Source of the DNA: Luteimonas sp. YGD11-2
Lineage (GTDB): Bacteria; Pseudomonadota; Gammaproteobacteria; Xanthomonadales; Xanthomonadaceae
Length of the DNA stretch: 64,000 nt
NCBI RefSeq assembly: GCF_004118975.1
Contig: NZ_CP035376.1
Location: forward strand, 992,001-1,056,000
Direction: 5' to 3'
Positions within the stretch are counted from its first letter, which is position 1. Each line of letters opens with the position of its first letter. The position numbers and the translations under genes were made by a program. The notes beneath the pieces were generated by a model. It did no database searches. It was not told the DNA's origin and worked only from the letters and a program-made list of their open reading frames with translations. Shown in pieces: positions 1 to 8,545 of the stretch.

Positions 1-1374
1 GAGTCGATCGGCGCCGGCATCCGCGTCATCGTCGACGGTGCCTGGGGCTTCGCCGCCACCAACACCCTGACCACGCAGGCGGTGGCCGATGCCGCACGCC
101 AGGCGGCGGCGATCGCGCGCGCCAATGCGCGGTTGCAGGTCGAACCGGTGCGGCTGGCACCGGCACCGGCGCTCGGCGAAGTGGCCTGGCGCACGCCGGT
201 CGTGCGCAATGGCATGGAAGTGCCGGTCGAGGAGAAGGTCGACCTGCTGCTGGGCGTCAATGCCGCGGCGATGGGGGCGGGTGCCAGCTTCGTCAGCTCG
301 CGCATGTTCGTCATCAACGAGCAGAAGTACTTCGCCTCCACCGATGGCTCCTACATCGACCAGGACGTGCACCGCATCTGGGTGCCGTTCACTGTGACCG
401 CGATCGACAAGGCCAGCGGGAAGTTCCGCACCCGCGACGGGCTGTCGGCACCGATGGGCATGGGATACGAATATCTCGACGGCGACCGCTCGCAGCGCTT
501 CGAGCTGCCGGGCGGCGTGGTTGCCTACGGCCGCAGCTACGACATGCGCGAGGACGCGATCGCGGCCGCGCGCCAGGCGCAGGAAAAGCTGCGCGCGCCC
601 TCCGTGCAGCCGGGCAAGTACGACCTGGTGGTGGATCCGTCCAACCTGTTCCTCACCATCCACGAGAACGTCGGCCACCCGCTCGAGCTCGACCGCGTGC
701 TCGGCTACGAGGCCAACTACGCCGGCACCAGTTTCGCCACGCTCGACAAGCGCGGCAGCTACCAGTGGGGCAGCGACATCGTCACCCTGTTTGCCGACAG
801 GACCCGGCCGGGCAGCCTCGGCGCCGTCGGCTACGACGACGAGGGCGTGCCCACCAAGCAGTGGGACCTGGTGCGCGACGGCATCCTCGTCGACTACCAG
901 GCCACCCGCGACCAGGCCCATATCCTCGGCAAGACCGAATCCGATGGCTGCTCCTATGCCGATTCGTGGTCGAGCGTGCAGTTCCAGCGCATGCCCAATG
1001 TCTCGCTCGCACCGGGCAAGGCGCCGCTGACGGTGGCGGAGATGATCGCCGGCGTCGAGCGCGGCCTGTACGTGCACGGCCGCGGTTCGTACTCGATCGA
1101 CCAGCAGCGCTACAACTCGCAGTTCGGCGGCCAGCTGTTCTACGAGATCCGGAACGGCGAGATCGCCGGCATGGTCGAGGACGCCGCCTACCAGATCCGC
1201 ACGCCGGAGTTCTGGAACGCGTGTTCGGCGATCTGCGACGAACGCGATTTCCGCCTCGGCGGCTCGTTCTTCGACGGCAAGGGGCAGCCGGGACAGGTGT
1301 CGGCGGTGTCGCACGGCTCGGCCACCACGCGTTTCGACGGCATCAACATCATCAACACGGCAAGGAGCCTGTAG
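1..1374 (+). CDS. TldD-like metalloprotease, first of tandem pair (5' end outside window)
   Basis: The frame is open from base 1 to the TAG at 1372-1374, so the N-terminus lies upstream of the window. The product belongs to the TldD/PmbA family of zinc metalloproteases. The family's HExxxH zinc motif is visible as HENVGH (codons start at base 661), followed by the conserved LELDR. It aligns without any gap to the next gene at a constant offset of 1790 bases, so the two are a tandem duplication. By analogy the missing start probably encodes a twin-arginine signal peptide (inference). Family members trim peptides and modified peptides (TldD/TldE mature microcin B17 in E. coli); the substrate here is unknown. 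Confidence in the family is high, in the function low. Confidence 0.93.
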   Translation, partial: ESIGAGIRVIVDGAWGFAATNTLTTQAVADAARQAAAIARANARLQVEPVRLAPAPALGEVAWRTPVVRNGMEVPVEEKVDLLLGVNAAAMGAGASFVSSRMFVINEQKYFASTDGSYIDQDVHRIWVPFTVTAIDKASGKFRTRDGLSAPMGMGYEYLDGDRSQRFELPGGVVAYGRSYDMREDAIAAARQAQEKLRAPSVQPGKYDLVVDPSNLFLTIHENVGHPLELDRVLGYEANYAGTSFATLDKRGSYQWGSDIVTLFADRTRPGSLGAVGYDDEGVPTKQWDLVRDGILVDYQATRDQAHILGKTESDGCSYADSWSSVQFQRMPNVSLAPGKAPLTVAEMIAGVERGLYVHGRGSYSIDQQRYNSQFGGQLFYEIRNGEIAGMVEDAAYQIRTPEFWNACSAICDERDFRLGGSFFDGKGQPGQVSAVSHGSATTRFDGINIINTARSL

Positions 1375-1522
1375 GCGATCCACCTTGCCGGCGGCCGTCG
1401 CCGCAGGCGCAACCAGCCCGATCCGTGCACCATGCCGGAACCATCGAGCGTCGCGAGCAGCCACGTGAGGCCATCGCGACCACCGCTGTACCACCGCCGC
1501 GGCAGCCGTCGCGCGCATATTT

Positions 1523-1530
1523 GGGGAGAA
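1523..1530 (+). promoter_or_regulatory. Shine-Dalgarno setting a TTG start
   Basis: GGGGAGAA lies 5 bases upstream of TTG 1536. The frame is open far upstream, but this site and the twin-arginine leader that follows both point to TTG 1536 as the start of the second TldD-like gene. Confidence 0.7.
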
Positions 1531-1535
1531 CTGCC

Positions 1536-3167
1536 TTGCAACGACGCGACTTCCTGGCCCTTGGCGGCCTTGGCATCGGCGGGCTCGTCCTGCCATCGGT
1601 GTTCGGGCGCGCGATCGCCGCCGACGAACTCGTCACCACCATCGACGTGGCCACGAAGAAACGGCTCGCCGACGCCGCGCTGCAGGCGGCCACCGGCTCC
1701 GGCGCCAGCTACTGCGACGTGCGCATCGGCCGCTACCTGCGCCAGTTCGTGATGACCCGCGAGGACAAGGTGCAGAACGTGGTCAACACCGAGTCGACCG
1801 GTGTCGGCGTGCGCGTCATCGCCAACGGCGCCTGGGGCTTCGCCGCCACCAACACGCTCACCGATGACGGCGTGGCCGAGGCCGCTCGCCAGGCCACCGC
1901 CATCGCACGTGCCAACGCGAAGATCCAGACCGAGCCGGTGCGGCTTGCGCCGGCGCCGTCGCTGGGCGAGGTCTCGTGGCGTACGCCGATCCGCAAGAAC
2001 AGCATGGACGTGCCGGTCAAGGACAAGGTCGACCTGCTGCTCGGCGTCAACGCCGCGGCGCTCGGCGCCGGTGCCAGCTTCGTCAACTCGATGATGTTCC
2101 TGGTCAACGAGCAGAAATATTTCGCCTCCACCGACGGCTCGTACATCGACCAGGACGTCCACCGCATCTGGGTGCCGATGACCGTCACCGCGATCGACAA
2201 GACCAGCGGCAAGTTCCGCACCCGTGCCGGTCTGTCGTCACCGATGGGCATGGGCTACGAGTACCTCGATGGCGACGCGTCGCAGAAGTACGTTTCGCCC
2301 AACGGGGTGGTGAACTACGGCACCTCCTACGACATGCGCGAGGACGCCATCGCCGCCGCGAAGCAGGCACAGGAAAAACTGCGCGCGCCGTCGGTGAAGC
2401 CGGGCCGCTACGACCTGGTGCTCGATCCGTCCAACCTGTGGCTGACCATCCACGAGAACGTCGGCCACCCGCTGGAACTCGACCGCGTGCTCGGCTACGA
2501 GGCCAACTACGCCGGTACCAGCTTCGCCACGCTCGACAAGCGCGGGAACCTGCAGTACGGCAGCGACATCGTCACCCTGTTCGCCGACAAGACCCAGCCG
2601 GGCAGCCTCGGCGCGGTGGCCTACGACGACGAGGGCGTGCCGACCAAGCGCTGGGATCTGGTGCGCGACGGCACCCTGGTCGACTACCAGACCATCCGCG
2701 ACCAGGCGCATATCGTCGGCAAGACCGAGTCCGACGGCTGCTGCTATGCCGATTCCTGGTCGAGCGTGCAGTTCCAGCGCATGGCCAATGTGTCGCTGGC
2801 GGCAGGCAGGACGCCGCTGACGGTGGCCGAGATGATCGCCGACGTCGAGGACGGCATTTACATCGTCGGCGACGGTTCGTTCTCGATCGACCAGCAGCGC
2901 TACAACGCGCAGTTCGGCGGCCAGCTGTACTACGAGATCAAGAACGGCGAGATCACCGGCATGGTCGAGGACGTCGCCTACCAGATCCGCACGCCGGAAT
3001 TCTGGGGCGCGTGCGCGGCCATCTGCGACGAGCGTGACTACCGCCTCGGCGGCTCGTTCTTCGACGGCAAGGGCCAGCCGAGCCAGGTCTCGGCGGTCTC
3101 GCACGGTTCGGCAACGACCCGCTTCAACGGCATCAACATCATCAACACCGCCCGCTCGCTCGGCTGA
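1536..3167 (+). CDS. Tat-exported TldD-like metalloprotease, second of tandem pair
   Basis: This is a 543-residue TldD/PmbA-family metalloprotease. Start TTG 1536 was chosen because a GGGGAGAA ribosome site precedes it and because the resulting N-terminus reads QRRDFLALGG, then a hydrophobic stretch and an AIAA cleavage region, a classic twin-arginine (Tat) signal peptide. The zinc motif is HENVGH at about residues 306-311, followed by PLELDR. The rest aligns gap-free with the upstream paralogue. A PmbA-like gene starts 17 bases after its stop, so the three genes look like one operon. Classical TldD is cytoplasmic, so Tat export is the unusual point. It probably acts in the periplasm on peptides as a complex with the downstream partner (inference). 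Confidence 0.93.
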   Translation: MQRRDFLALGGLGIGGLVLPSVFGRAIAADELVTTIDVATKKRLADAALQAATGSGASYCDVRIGRYLRQFVMTREDKVQNVVNTESTGVGVRVIANGAWGFAATNTLTDDGVAEAARQATAIARANAKIQTEPVRLAPAPSLGEVSWRTPIRKNSMDVPVKDKVDLLLGVNAAALGAGASFVNSMMFLVNEQKYFASTDGSYIDQDVHRIWVPMTVTAIDKTSGKFRTRAGLSSPMGMGYEYLDGDASQKYVSPNGVVNYGTSYDMREDAIAAAKQAQEKLRAPSVKPGRYDLVLDPSNLWLTIHENVGHPLELDRVLGYEANYAGTSFATLDKRGNLQYGSDIVTLFADKTQPGSLGAVAYDDEGVPTKRWDLVRDGTLVDYQTIRDQAHIVGKTESDGCCYADSWSSVQFQRMANVSLAAGRTPLTVAEMIADVEDGIYIVGDGSFSIDQQRYNAQFGGQLYYEIKNGEITGMVEDVAYQIRTPEFWGACAAICDERDYRLGGSFFDGKGQPSQVSAVSHGSATTRFNGINIINTARSLG

Positions 3168-3184
3168 CCAGGAGACTCCGCAAC

Positions 3185-4519
3185 ATGACCATCTATACCG
3201 AAGAGCAGGCGCGCACCATCCTCGAGAAGGTCGTCGCACTGTCCACCGCCGACGAGTGCACCGCCACCCTCAATGGCGGCATCGACGGCAATATCCGCTT
3301 CGCCCTCAACAACGTGTCCACCAGCGGCATCGTCAGCAATGTGGAGCTCGCCGTGCAGGTCGCGTTCGGCCGGCGCGTGGGCACCGCCACCGTCAACGAG
3401 TTCGACGATGCCGCGCTCGAGCGCGTGGTGCGCCGCGCCGAGGACCTCGCCCGCCTGGCGCCGGAGAACCCGGAGTTCATGCCAGCGATCGGCAAGCAGA
3501 ACTACCGCCCGAGCCCGACCTTCAGCGAATCCACCGCGGCGATCACGCCGGAATTCCGCGCGCAGGTGGCCGCCGATTCTATCCTGCCGTGCCGCGAGGC
3601 GGACCTGGTGGCAGCCGGCTTCCTGCTCGACAGCCGCAACTTCACCGCGTTCGCCAATTCCAACGGCAACTTCGGCTACCAGCAGGGCACCAACTTCAAC
3701 TACACCTGCACCGTGCGTACCGCCGACGGCACCGGCTCGGGCTGGGTCGGCCGCAGCCTCAAGAACGCCAGCGACTTCGACGCCAGCCGCGACATCCGCG
3801 TGGCGATGCGCAAGGCGTCCGAATCCGCCGATGCCAGGGCACTGGAGCCGGGCAAGTACACGGTGATCCTGGAGCCGCACGCGGCCGCCGGCCTGATCTC
3901 CTTCATGATGCGTTTCTTCGATGCGCGCACCGCCGACGAGGGCCGCAGCTTCCTGTCGAAGGCCGGTGGCGGCAACAAGCTCGGCGAGCAGATCTACGAC
4001 CCACGGGTGAACATTTCCGCCGACCCGTGGCATCCGGATGCACCGGTGATGCCCTGGGACGGGGAGGGCCTGCCGCGCGAGGCGATGCCGATCATCCAGG
4101 ACGGCAAGGTCGTCAACCTCAACTACTCGCGTTACTGGGCGCAGCAGCAGGGCCAGCGTGCGGTGGGCAGCCCCGGCAACCTGATCATGGCCGGTGGCGA
4201 AGGCACCACCGCAGATCTCGTGGCGGGCACCGACCGCGGCATCCTGGTCACCCGCACCTGGTACATCCGCATGGTCGATCCGCAGACCGTGCTGCTGACC
4301 GGCCTGACCCGCGACGGCACCTTCTACATCGAGAACGGCCGCATCGTGCATCCGGTGAAGAACTTCCGCTTCAACGAATCGCCGGTGATCATGCTCAACA
4401 ACATCGACGAGCTCGGCCGCCCGGTGCTGGTCTCCGGTGACGAGTCCAGCTTCGCGATGCTGCTGCCGCCGATGCGCCTGCGTGACTTCACCTTCAGCTC
4501 GCTCTCCGACGCGGTGTGA
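3185..4519 (+). CDS. PmbA/TldE-like partner of the TldD pair
   Basis: This 444-residue protein is of the PmbA/TldE branch of the TldD family, which pairs with TldD and lacks the zinc ligands. Where TldD has HExxxH it has PHAAAG (in ILEPHAAAGLISF, around residue 235), so it is probably not catalytic alone. The C-terminal half keeps the family pattern, with conserved glycines in GSPGNLIMAGG and a RDGTFYIENG strand. ATG 3185 has AGGAGA 9 bases upstream. No signal peptide is visible, although its presumed partner carries a Tat leader. It may therefore stay in the cytoplasm, or travel folded with the TldD partner by Tat 'hitchhiking' (inference). Family assignment is firm; role unknown. Confidence 0.9.
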   Translation: MTIYTEEQARTILEKVVALSTADECTATLNGGIDGNIRFALNNVSTSGIVSNVELAVQVAFGRRVGTATVNEFDDAALERVVRRAEDLARLAPENPEFMPAIGKQNYRPSPTFSESTAAITPEFRAQVAADSILPCREADLVAAGFLLDSRNFTAFANSNGNFGYQQGTNFNYTCTVRTADGTGSGWVGRSLKNASDFDASRDIRVAMRKASESADARALEPGKYTVILEPHAAAGLISFMMRFFDARTADEGRSFLSKAGGGNKLGEQIYDPRVNISADPWHPDAPVMPWDGEGLPREAMPIIQDGKVVNLNYSRYWAQQQGQRAVGSPGNLIMAGGEGTTADLVAGTDRGILVTRTWYIRMVDPQTVLLTGLTRDGTFYIENGRIVHPVKNFRFNESPVIMLNNIDELGRPVLVSGDESSFAMLLPPMRLRDFTFSSLSDAV

Positions 4520-4554
4520 TGATGGAAGGCCGGCCCTCCTCCGTCCCTGTGGGG

Positions 4555-4673
4555 CACCTTCTCCCGCCTGCGGGGGAAGGGAGAAGCGCGGGACACCTCC
4601 CTTTTTCCGCAAGCGGGACACCTCCCTTGTTCCGCAAGCGGGAGAAGGTGGCGCGAAGCGCCGGATGAGGGCG
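4555..4673. repeat. REP-like palindromic element with internal 25-bp tandem duplication
   Basis: Inverted copies of CACCTTCTCCCGC (4555-4567) and GCGGGAGAAGGTG (4638-4650) flank two direct 25-base repeats, 4591-4615 and 4616-4640, that differ at one base. The right part (4638-4673, reading GCGGGAGAAGGTGGCGCG and on into GCCGGATGAGGGCG) recurs almost identically at 15826-15861. It fills most of the gap between the PmbA-like and DUF4159 genes. This is a dispersed xanthomonad-type intergenic repeat; the function is unknown. Confidence 0.75.
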
Positions 4674-4709
4674 TTTTTCGCCGTTTGACCCGCTCGCTCC
4701 CCAGCCCCC

Positions 4710-5411
4710 ATGAACCGTTCGCAGTTCCTCAAGGCCATGCTCGGCGGCGCCGCGTTGCTGGCGCTGCCGCCCGGCCTGCGCGCGCAGTCGACCAGCTACG
4801 ATTTCTGGTTCACCCGCCTGAAGTACGACTCCGGCGACTGGGACGTCGACGCGCGGATGCCGTCCAACGTCATCACCTCGCTGATCGACTACACCAGCCT
4901 GCGCGTCGACCCGGAAGAACACGTGGTCGAGCTGGCCGACCCGAAGATGCTGTCGGCGCCGTTCTGCTACCTCGCCGGGCACAAGCTGGTGGAGTTCAGC
5001 CCGGCGGAACGGCGCAACTTCGAGCGCTATGTGCGCAACGGTGGCTTCGTCTTCGTCGACGACTGCAACCACGACATCGACGGCCTGTTCGCGAAGTCCT
5101 TCGAGGCGCAGATGGCGTCGATCTTCGGCAATGACGCATTGCGCAAACTGCCCGGCAACCATGGCATCTACCGCAGTTTCTTCCAGTTCCCCGAAGGCCC
5201 GCCCGCCACGAGCTTCGAGCTCAACGGCTGGGGCGACGACCTGGTGCACGACTACCTCAAGGGCATCAGCATCGATGGGCGCCTGGGCGTGCTCTACAGC
5301 AACAAGGACTACGGCTGCGAATGGGACTACGACTGGCGCAACAAGCGCTTCCTGGCCGAGGACAACACGAAGTTCGCGGTCAACATCGTCGTCTACGCAC
5401 TGACCGCATGA
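4710..5411 (+). CDS. DUF4159 domain protein, exported
   Basis: This 233-residue protein has an N-terminal signal sequence (NRSQFLKAMLGGAALLALP, cleavage after LRAQ) followed by a DUF4159 domain. Recognisable features are the FWFTRLKYDSGDWD opening, the VRNGGFVFVDDCNHD strand-loop typical of this glutamine-amidotransferase-like fold, and a C-terminal DWRNKRFLAEDNTKFAVN segment. The signal resembles a Tat leader (RSQFLK) but has one arginine only, so Sec export is as likely. DUF4159 genes commonly lie beside MoxR, DUF58 and BatA genes, and here a MoxR gene follows after 79 bases. No good ribosome site precedes ATG 4710. The molecular role is unknown; the domain call is confident. Confidence 0.88.
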   Translation: MNRSQFLKAMLGGAALLALPPGLRAQSTSYDFWFTRLKYDSGDWDVDARMPSNVITSLIDYTSLRVDPEEHVVELADPKMLSAPFCYLAGHKLVEFSPAERRNFERYVRNGGFVFVDDCNHDIDGLFAKSFEAQMASIFGNDALRKLPGNHGIYRSFFQFPEGPPATSFELNGWGDDLVHDYLKGISIDGRLGVLYSNKDYGCEWDYDWRNKRFLAEDNTKFAVNIVVYALTA

Positions 5412-5490
5412 GGCCCGTCCCGGCGGTGCTCCTGCACGGTGCCCGCATACGCCGCTCCGCCACCGGCGCTCTCCATAGAGGATTCCCCAC

Positions 5491-6492
5491 ATGAGCACAC
5501 CGATCACCGAATCCGACCTCGACGCCTGGCGTGGCCGCCTCGACAACCTGCGCGCCGCCATCGGCCAGGCCGTGGTCGGCCAGCATGACGTCGTGGAACA
5601 ACTGCTGGTCGCGCTGCTGGCCGGTGGCCACGCGCTGCTGGAAGGCGTGCCCGGCCTCGGCAAGACCCTGCTGGTGCGCACGCTGGGCGACGCGCTGGCG
5701 CTGGACTTCCGCCGCGTGCAGTTCACCCCCGACCTGATGCCCAGCGACCTGCTCGGCACCGAGCTGCTGGAAGAGGACCACGGCACCGGCCACCGCGCGT
5801 TCCGCTTCCAGCCCGGGCCGGTGTTCACCAACCTGCTGCTGGCCGACGAGCTCAACCGCACGCCGCCCAAGACCCAGGCGGCGCTGCTGGAGGCGATGGC
5901 CGAGCACACCGTCAGCTATGCCGGCACCACCCACCGGCTGCCGGCGCCGTTCTTCGTGCTGGCCACCCAGAACCCGATCGAGCAGGCCGGCACCTATCCG
6001 CTGCCGGAGGCGCAGCTCGACCGCTTCCTGCTGCAGATCGTGCTCGGCTATCCCGACGAGGCCGAGGAACGCGACATCCTGCTGCGCACCACCGGCAGCG
6101 CGAAGGCGGCGGTGCCCCAGGTGATGAGCGGCGACGACGTGCTGGCGCTACAGGCGCTGGTGCGCGAGGTGCATGTCGGCGATGAACTGCTGGCGTGGAT
6201 CGCCCGGCTGGTGCGCGCAAGCCGTCCGGGTGCGGACGCGCCGCAGGCGGTGCGCGACTACGTGCGCTGGGGCGCCGGCCCGCGTGCCGGGCAGTCGCTG
6301 GTGCTCGCGGCCAAGGCCCGTGCGTTGCTGCGTGGACGGCTGGCGGCCACCCGCGAGGATGTGGTCGCGCTGGCGGCGCCGGTGATGCGCCATCGCCTGC
6401 TGCTGTCATTCGCCGCCGAGGCCGAGCAGCGCAGCACCGACGACATCGTCACCGCCCTGCTCGACAGCGTGCCGTTCCCGGGCACGCGCTGA
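5491..6492 (+). CDS. MoxR-family AAA+ ATPase
   Basis: This 333-residue AAA+ ATPase belongs to the MoxR family, which acts as a chaperone for maturing protein complexes, usually with VWA-domain partners. The Walker A motif is GVPGLGKT (residues about 52-59). Walker B lies in LLADELNRTPPKTQAAL, followed by sensor 1 in LATQNPIEQAG and the lid domain. ATG 5491 has AGAGGA 8 bases upstream. It heads an operon in which the next four reading frames follow within 8 bases or overlap. The DUF58 and BatA-type neighbours are the family's standard partners, so it probably helps assemble or remodel that membrane complex (inference). Confidence 0.95.
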   Translation: MSTPITESDLDAWRGRLDNLRAAIGQAVVGQHDVVEQLLVALLAGGHALLEGVPGLGKTLLVRTLGDALALDFRRVQFTPDLMPSDLLGTELLEEDHGTGHRAFRFQPGPVFTNLLLADELNRTPPKTQAALLEAMAEHTVSYAGTTHRLPAPFFVLATQNPIEQAGTYPLPEAQLDRFLLQIVLGYPDEAEERDILLRTTGSAKAAVPQVMSGDDVLALQALVREVHVGDELLAWIARLVRASRPGADAPQAVRDYVRWGAGPRAGQSLVLAAKARALLRGRLAATREDVVALAAPVMRHRLLLSFAAEAEQRSTDDIVTALLDSVPFPGTR

Positions 6493-6500
6493 CCGCCGAC

Positions 6501-7382
6501 GTGCTGACGCTGTCGCCCGAACTGCGCGCACGCCTTCGCGGCCTGCGCATCGCCCCGCGCCGCGTACGTGCGCGTGGCGGCATCGGCCAGCACCGCGGCC
6601 GTGAGCGCGGCAGCGGCATGGAGTTCGCGCAGTACCGCGCCTACGAGCCAGGTGACGAACCGAAGGCGATCGACTGGAAGCTCTATGCGCGCAGCGCCCG
6701 CCTGTTCGTGCGCGAGGCCGAGCGCGAGAGCCCGCTCACCGTGTGGCTGCTGCTGGATGCCAGCGCGTCGATGGGGCAGGCCGACGAGTCGCGTCCGGGC
6801 TTCGCCCGGCTCGACGCCGCCTGCCAGCTCGCGCTTGCCATCGCCGAGCTGGCGATCGCGCAGGGGGATCGCATCGGCCTGCTGGTGGTCGGCAACGACC
6901 GCGTCGATGGCGTGGACGCTGGCAGCGGCCCACGCCAGCGCGATCGCCAGTTGCTGGTGCTCGATGGCGTTCGCGCCACCGGCGCCTGGCCCGGCAGCGA
7001 GCGGCTGGCTCCGGTGTGGGAACGCATCGGGGCCGAAGACATCGTGGTGCTGCTCGGCGACCTGTTCGATCCCGCATCGGTCGATCTGGCCACGCGGCTG
7101 GCGGCAGCACGCCGCGAGGTGCTGGCCATCCAGCTGCTGACGGTGGGCGAGCGCGACTTCGACTACCGCGGCGGCCGCCGCTTCGAGGATCCGGAAACCG
7201 GCGAGGTGCTGCCCGGCGACGGCGCCGCCCTGCGCACGGGCTTTCTCGAACGTTTCGGCGCCGCACAGGCGGCGCTTGCCGCACGGCTGGACGCGGCCGG
7301 CATCCGCCATGTGCGGCATGTGCTCGACGAGCCGCTCGATGCACCGTTGCGCGCGCTGTTCGCACCGCAGGGCCGCGCCTGA
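6501..7382 (+). CDS. DUF58 domain protein (VWA-like)
   Basis: This is a 293-residue DUF58 protein. It shows the family's signature GSGMEFAQYRAYEPGDE-P-AIDWKLYARS segment near residues 40-65, then a VWA-like region starting LLLDASASMG with the DxSxS metal-ion-dependent adhesion site pattern, and later ...DIVVLLGDLFDPAS. GTG 6501 is the start that leaves 8 bases after the moxR stop. No Shine-Dalgarno is seen, so it is probably translated by coupling. No transmembrane segment is obvious. It likely binds the MoxR ATPase, as in other MoxR-DUF58 pairs (family knowledge). The stop overlaps the next start as TGATG. Confidence 0.92.
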   Translation: MLTLSPELRARLRGLRIAPRRVRARGGIGQHRGRERGSGMEFAQYRAYEPGDEPKAIDWKLYARSARLFVREAERESPLTVWLLLDASASMGQADESRPGFARLDAACQLALAIAELAIAQGDRIGLLVVGNDRVDGVDAGSGPRQRDRQLLVLDGVRATGAWPGSERLAPVWERIGAEDIVVLLGDLFDPASVDLATRLAAARREVLAIQLLTVGERDFDYRGGRRFEDPETGEVLPGDGAALRTGFLERFGAAQAALAARLDAAGIRHVRHVLDEPLDAPLRALFAPQGRA

Positions 7383-8545
7383 TGCCGACGCTGCTGTTGC
7401 CGGCCGGCCTGTTCGCACTGGCGGCGCTGCTGCTGCCACTGCTGGTGCACCTGGCACGCCGGCAGACGCTGCTGCCGACGCCGTTCGCCGCGTTGCGCTG
7501 GCTGCGCGCGAAGGCGCGTCCGCGGCGGCAGGTGCGGCTGGACGAATGGCCGCTGCTGCTGCTACGCCTGCTGCTGCTGGTGCTGTTCGCGCTCTGGCTC
7601 GCCCATCCGGCGGTACCCGATGCACCGGCGGTGCAGCGCTGGAGCGTGCTGGTGCCTGGCGTCGATCCCGCCTCGCTGCCGCCGGCCGAGGCCGGGGAGG
7701 AACGTCGCTGGTTGGCGCCGGGCTGGCCGCTGGTCGAGGGTAGGGATGATCGCGCGGCTGCGGCTGCGGCTGCGGCTGCGCCGGCTGGCAGCCTGCTGCG
7801 CCAGCTCGACATGGAGCTGCCGGCGAACGTGGCGCTCACGGTCCATGTGCCCGACCCGCTGGATGGTGCCGATGCGCAACGCCCACAGCTGTCGCGCGCG
7901 ATCGAATGGCGTCCGGTGCCGCACGCCGCCGTCGACACGCCCGCCGCCACCGGACCGCCACGGCTGGCGATCCGCCATGACCCGGAGCATGCGCACGCGG
8001 TGCGCTACCTGCGCGCGGCGGTGCTCGCATGGCGCACGCCGGACGCCGGCAACGAGCTCGATACCGGTGGCCCCGGACGCGCGGTGCCGGCCACCGCGGA
8101 CGCGCTGGCGTGGCTGGTCGCCGGCGAGGTGCCGCTGGCCGTGGGTGACTTCGCCGCGGCCGGCGGCACCGTGCTGCTCGCCGCGGATGCGACATGGGCC
8201 GACGCACCGGTGATGGTGCCGGCCTGGCGCGATGGCGACGGTGCGGTGCTCGCGCACGGCGCGCGCCATGGCCGCGGGCGCATCCTGCATCTCGAACGCG
8301 CACTGCGCCTGGCCGACTGGCCGCAGCTGGCCGATGCGGCGTTCCCCGCGGAGCTGCGCCGACAGCTGCAGCCCATGCCGGCGCCAATGCGTGCCCCCGC
8401 AGCCGACTACACGCCGGTGCGGGCCGACCTGCACTGGCCGGCGGCGCTGCGTGATCTGCGCGCGCCGCTGCTGTGGCTGATCCTGCTGCTGTTGCTGGCC
8501 GAGCGCTGGCTCGCCACCTCGCCACGCCGGGCTTCCGCACCATGA
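7382..8545 (+). CDS. BatA-type (aerotolerance N-terminal) membrane protein
   Basis: This 387-residue protein begins with the BatA/aerotolerance-regulator N-terminal domain: a first membrane helix (LLLPAGLFALAALLLPLLVH), the HLARRQ and LPTPFAALRWL motif, then a second helix (WPLLLLRLLLLVLFALWLA). The long middle part is Ala/Pro-rich and includes a nine-alanine run encoded by a hexamer repeat. A third helix (LLWLILLLLLAERWL) sits near the C-terminus. Unlike classical BatA no full VWA motif is seen. It starts in a TGATG overlap with the DUF58 gene and ends in an ATGA overlap with the next gene. Proposed role: inner-membrane scaffold handled by MoxR (inference). Confidence 0.85.
   Translation: MPTLLLPAGLFALAALLLPLLVHLARRQTLLPTPFAALRWLRAKARPRRQVRLDEWPLLLLRLLLLVLFALWLAHPAVPDAPAVQRWSVLVPGVDPASLPPAEAGEERRWLAPGWPLVEGRDDRAAAAAAAAAPAGSLLRQLDMELPANVALTVHVPDPLDGADAQRPQLSRAIEWRPVPHAAVDTPAATGPPRLAIRHDPEHAHAVRYLRAAVLAWRTPDAGNELDTGGPGRAVPATADALAWLVAGEVPLAVGDFAAAGGTVLLAADATWADAPVMVPAWRDGDGAVLAHGARHGRGRILHLERALRLADWPQLADAAFPAELRRQLQPMPAPMRAPAADYTPVRADLHWPAALRDLRAPLLWLILLLLLAERWLATSPRRASAP
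7754..7780 (+). repeat. GCGGCT hexamer microsatellite
   Basis: Four perfect copies of GCGGCT (7754-7777) plus GCG encode a nine-alanine run in the BatA-type protein. The unit is 6 bases, so copy-number change would lengthen or shorten the Ala run by two residues without shifting the frame. Confidence 0.85.

Noticed and set aside
765..1535. N-terminal extension of the second TldD-like gene back to 765
   Set aside because: The frame is open but the text is not TldD-like. The Tat signal and ribosome site place the start at 1536.
4591..4640. CRISPR array
   Set aside because: Two abutting 25-base units without spacers and with an inverted flank are a palindromic repeat, not a CRISPR.
3038..4738. 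A 566-codon minus-strand frame over the PmbA-like gene
   Set aside because: It overlaps a well-supported plus-strand gene and its protein has no family features.
7754..7780. Phase-variable repeat switching the BatA-type gene on and off
   Set aside because: The repeat unit is 6 bases, so changes keep the frame; it can only change the alanine-run length.
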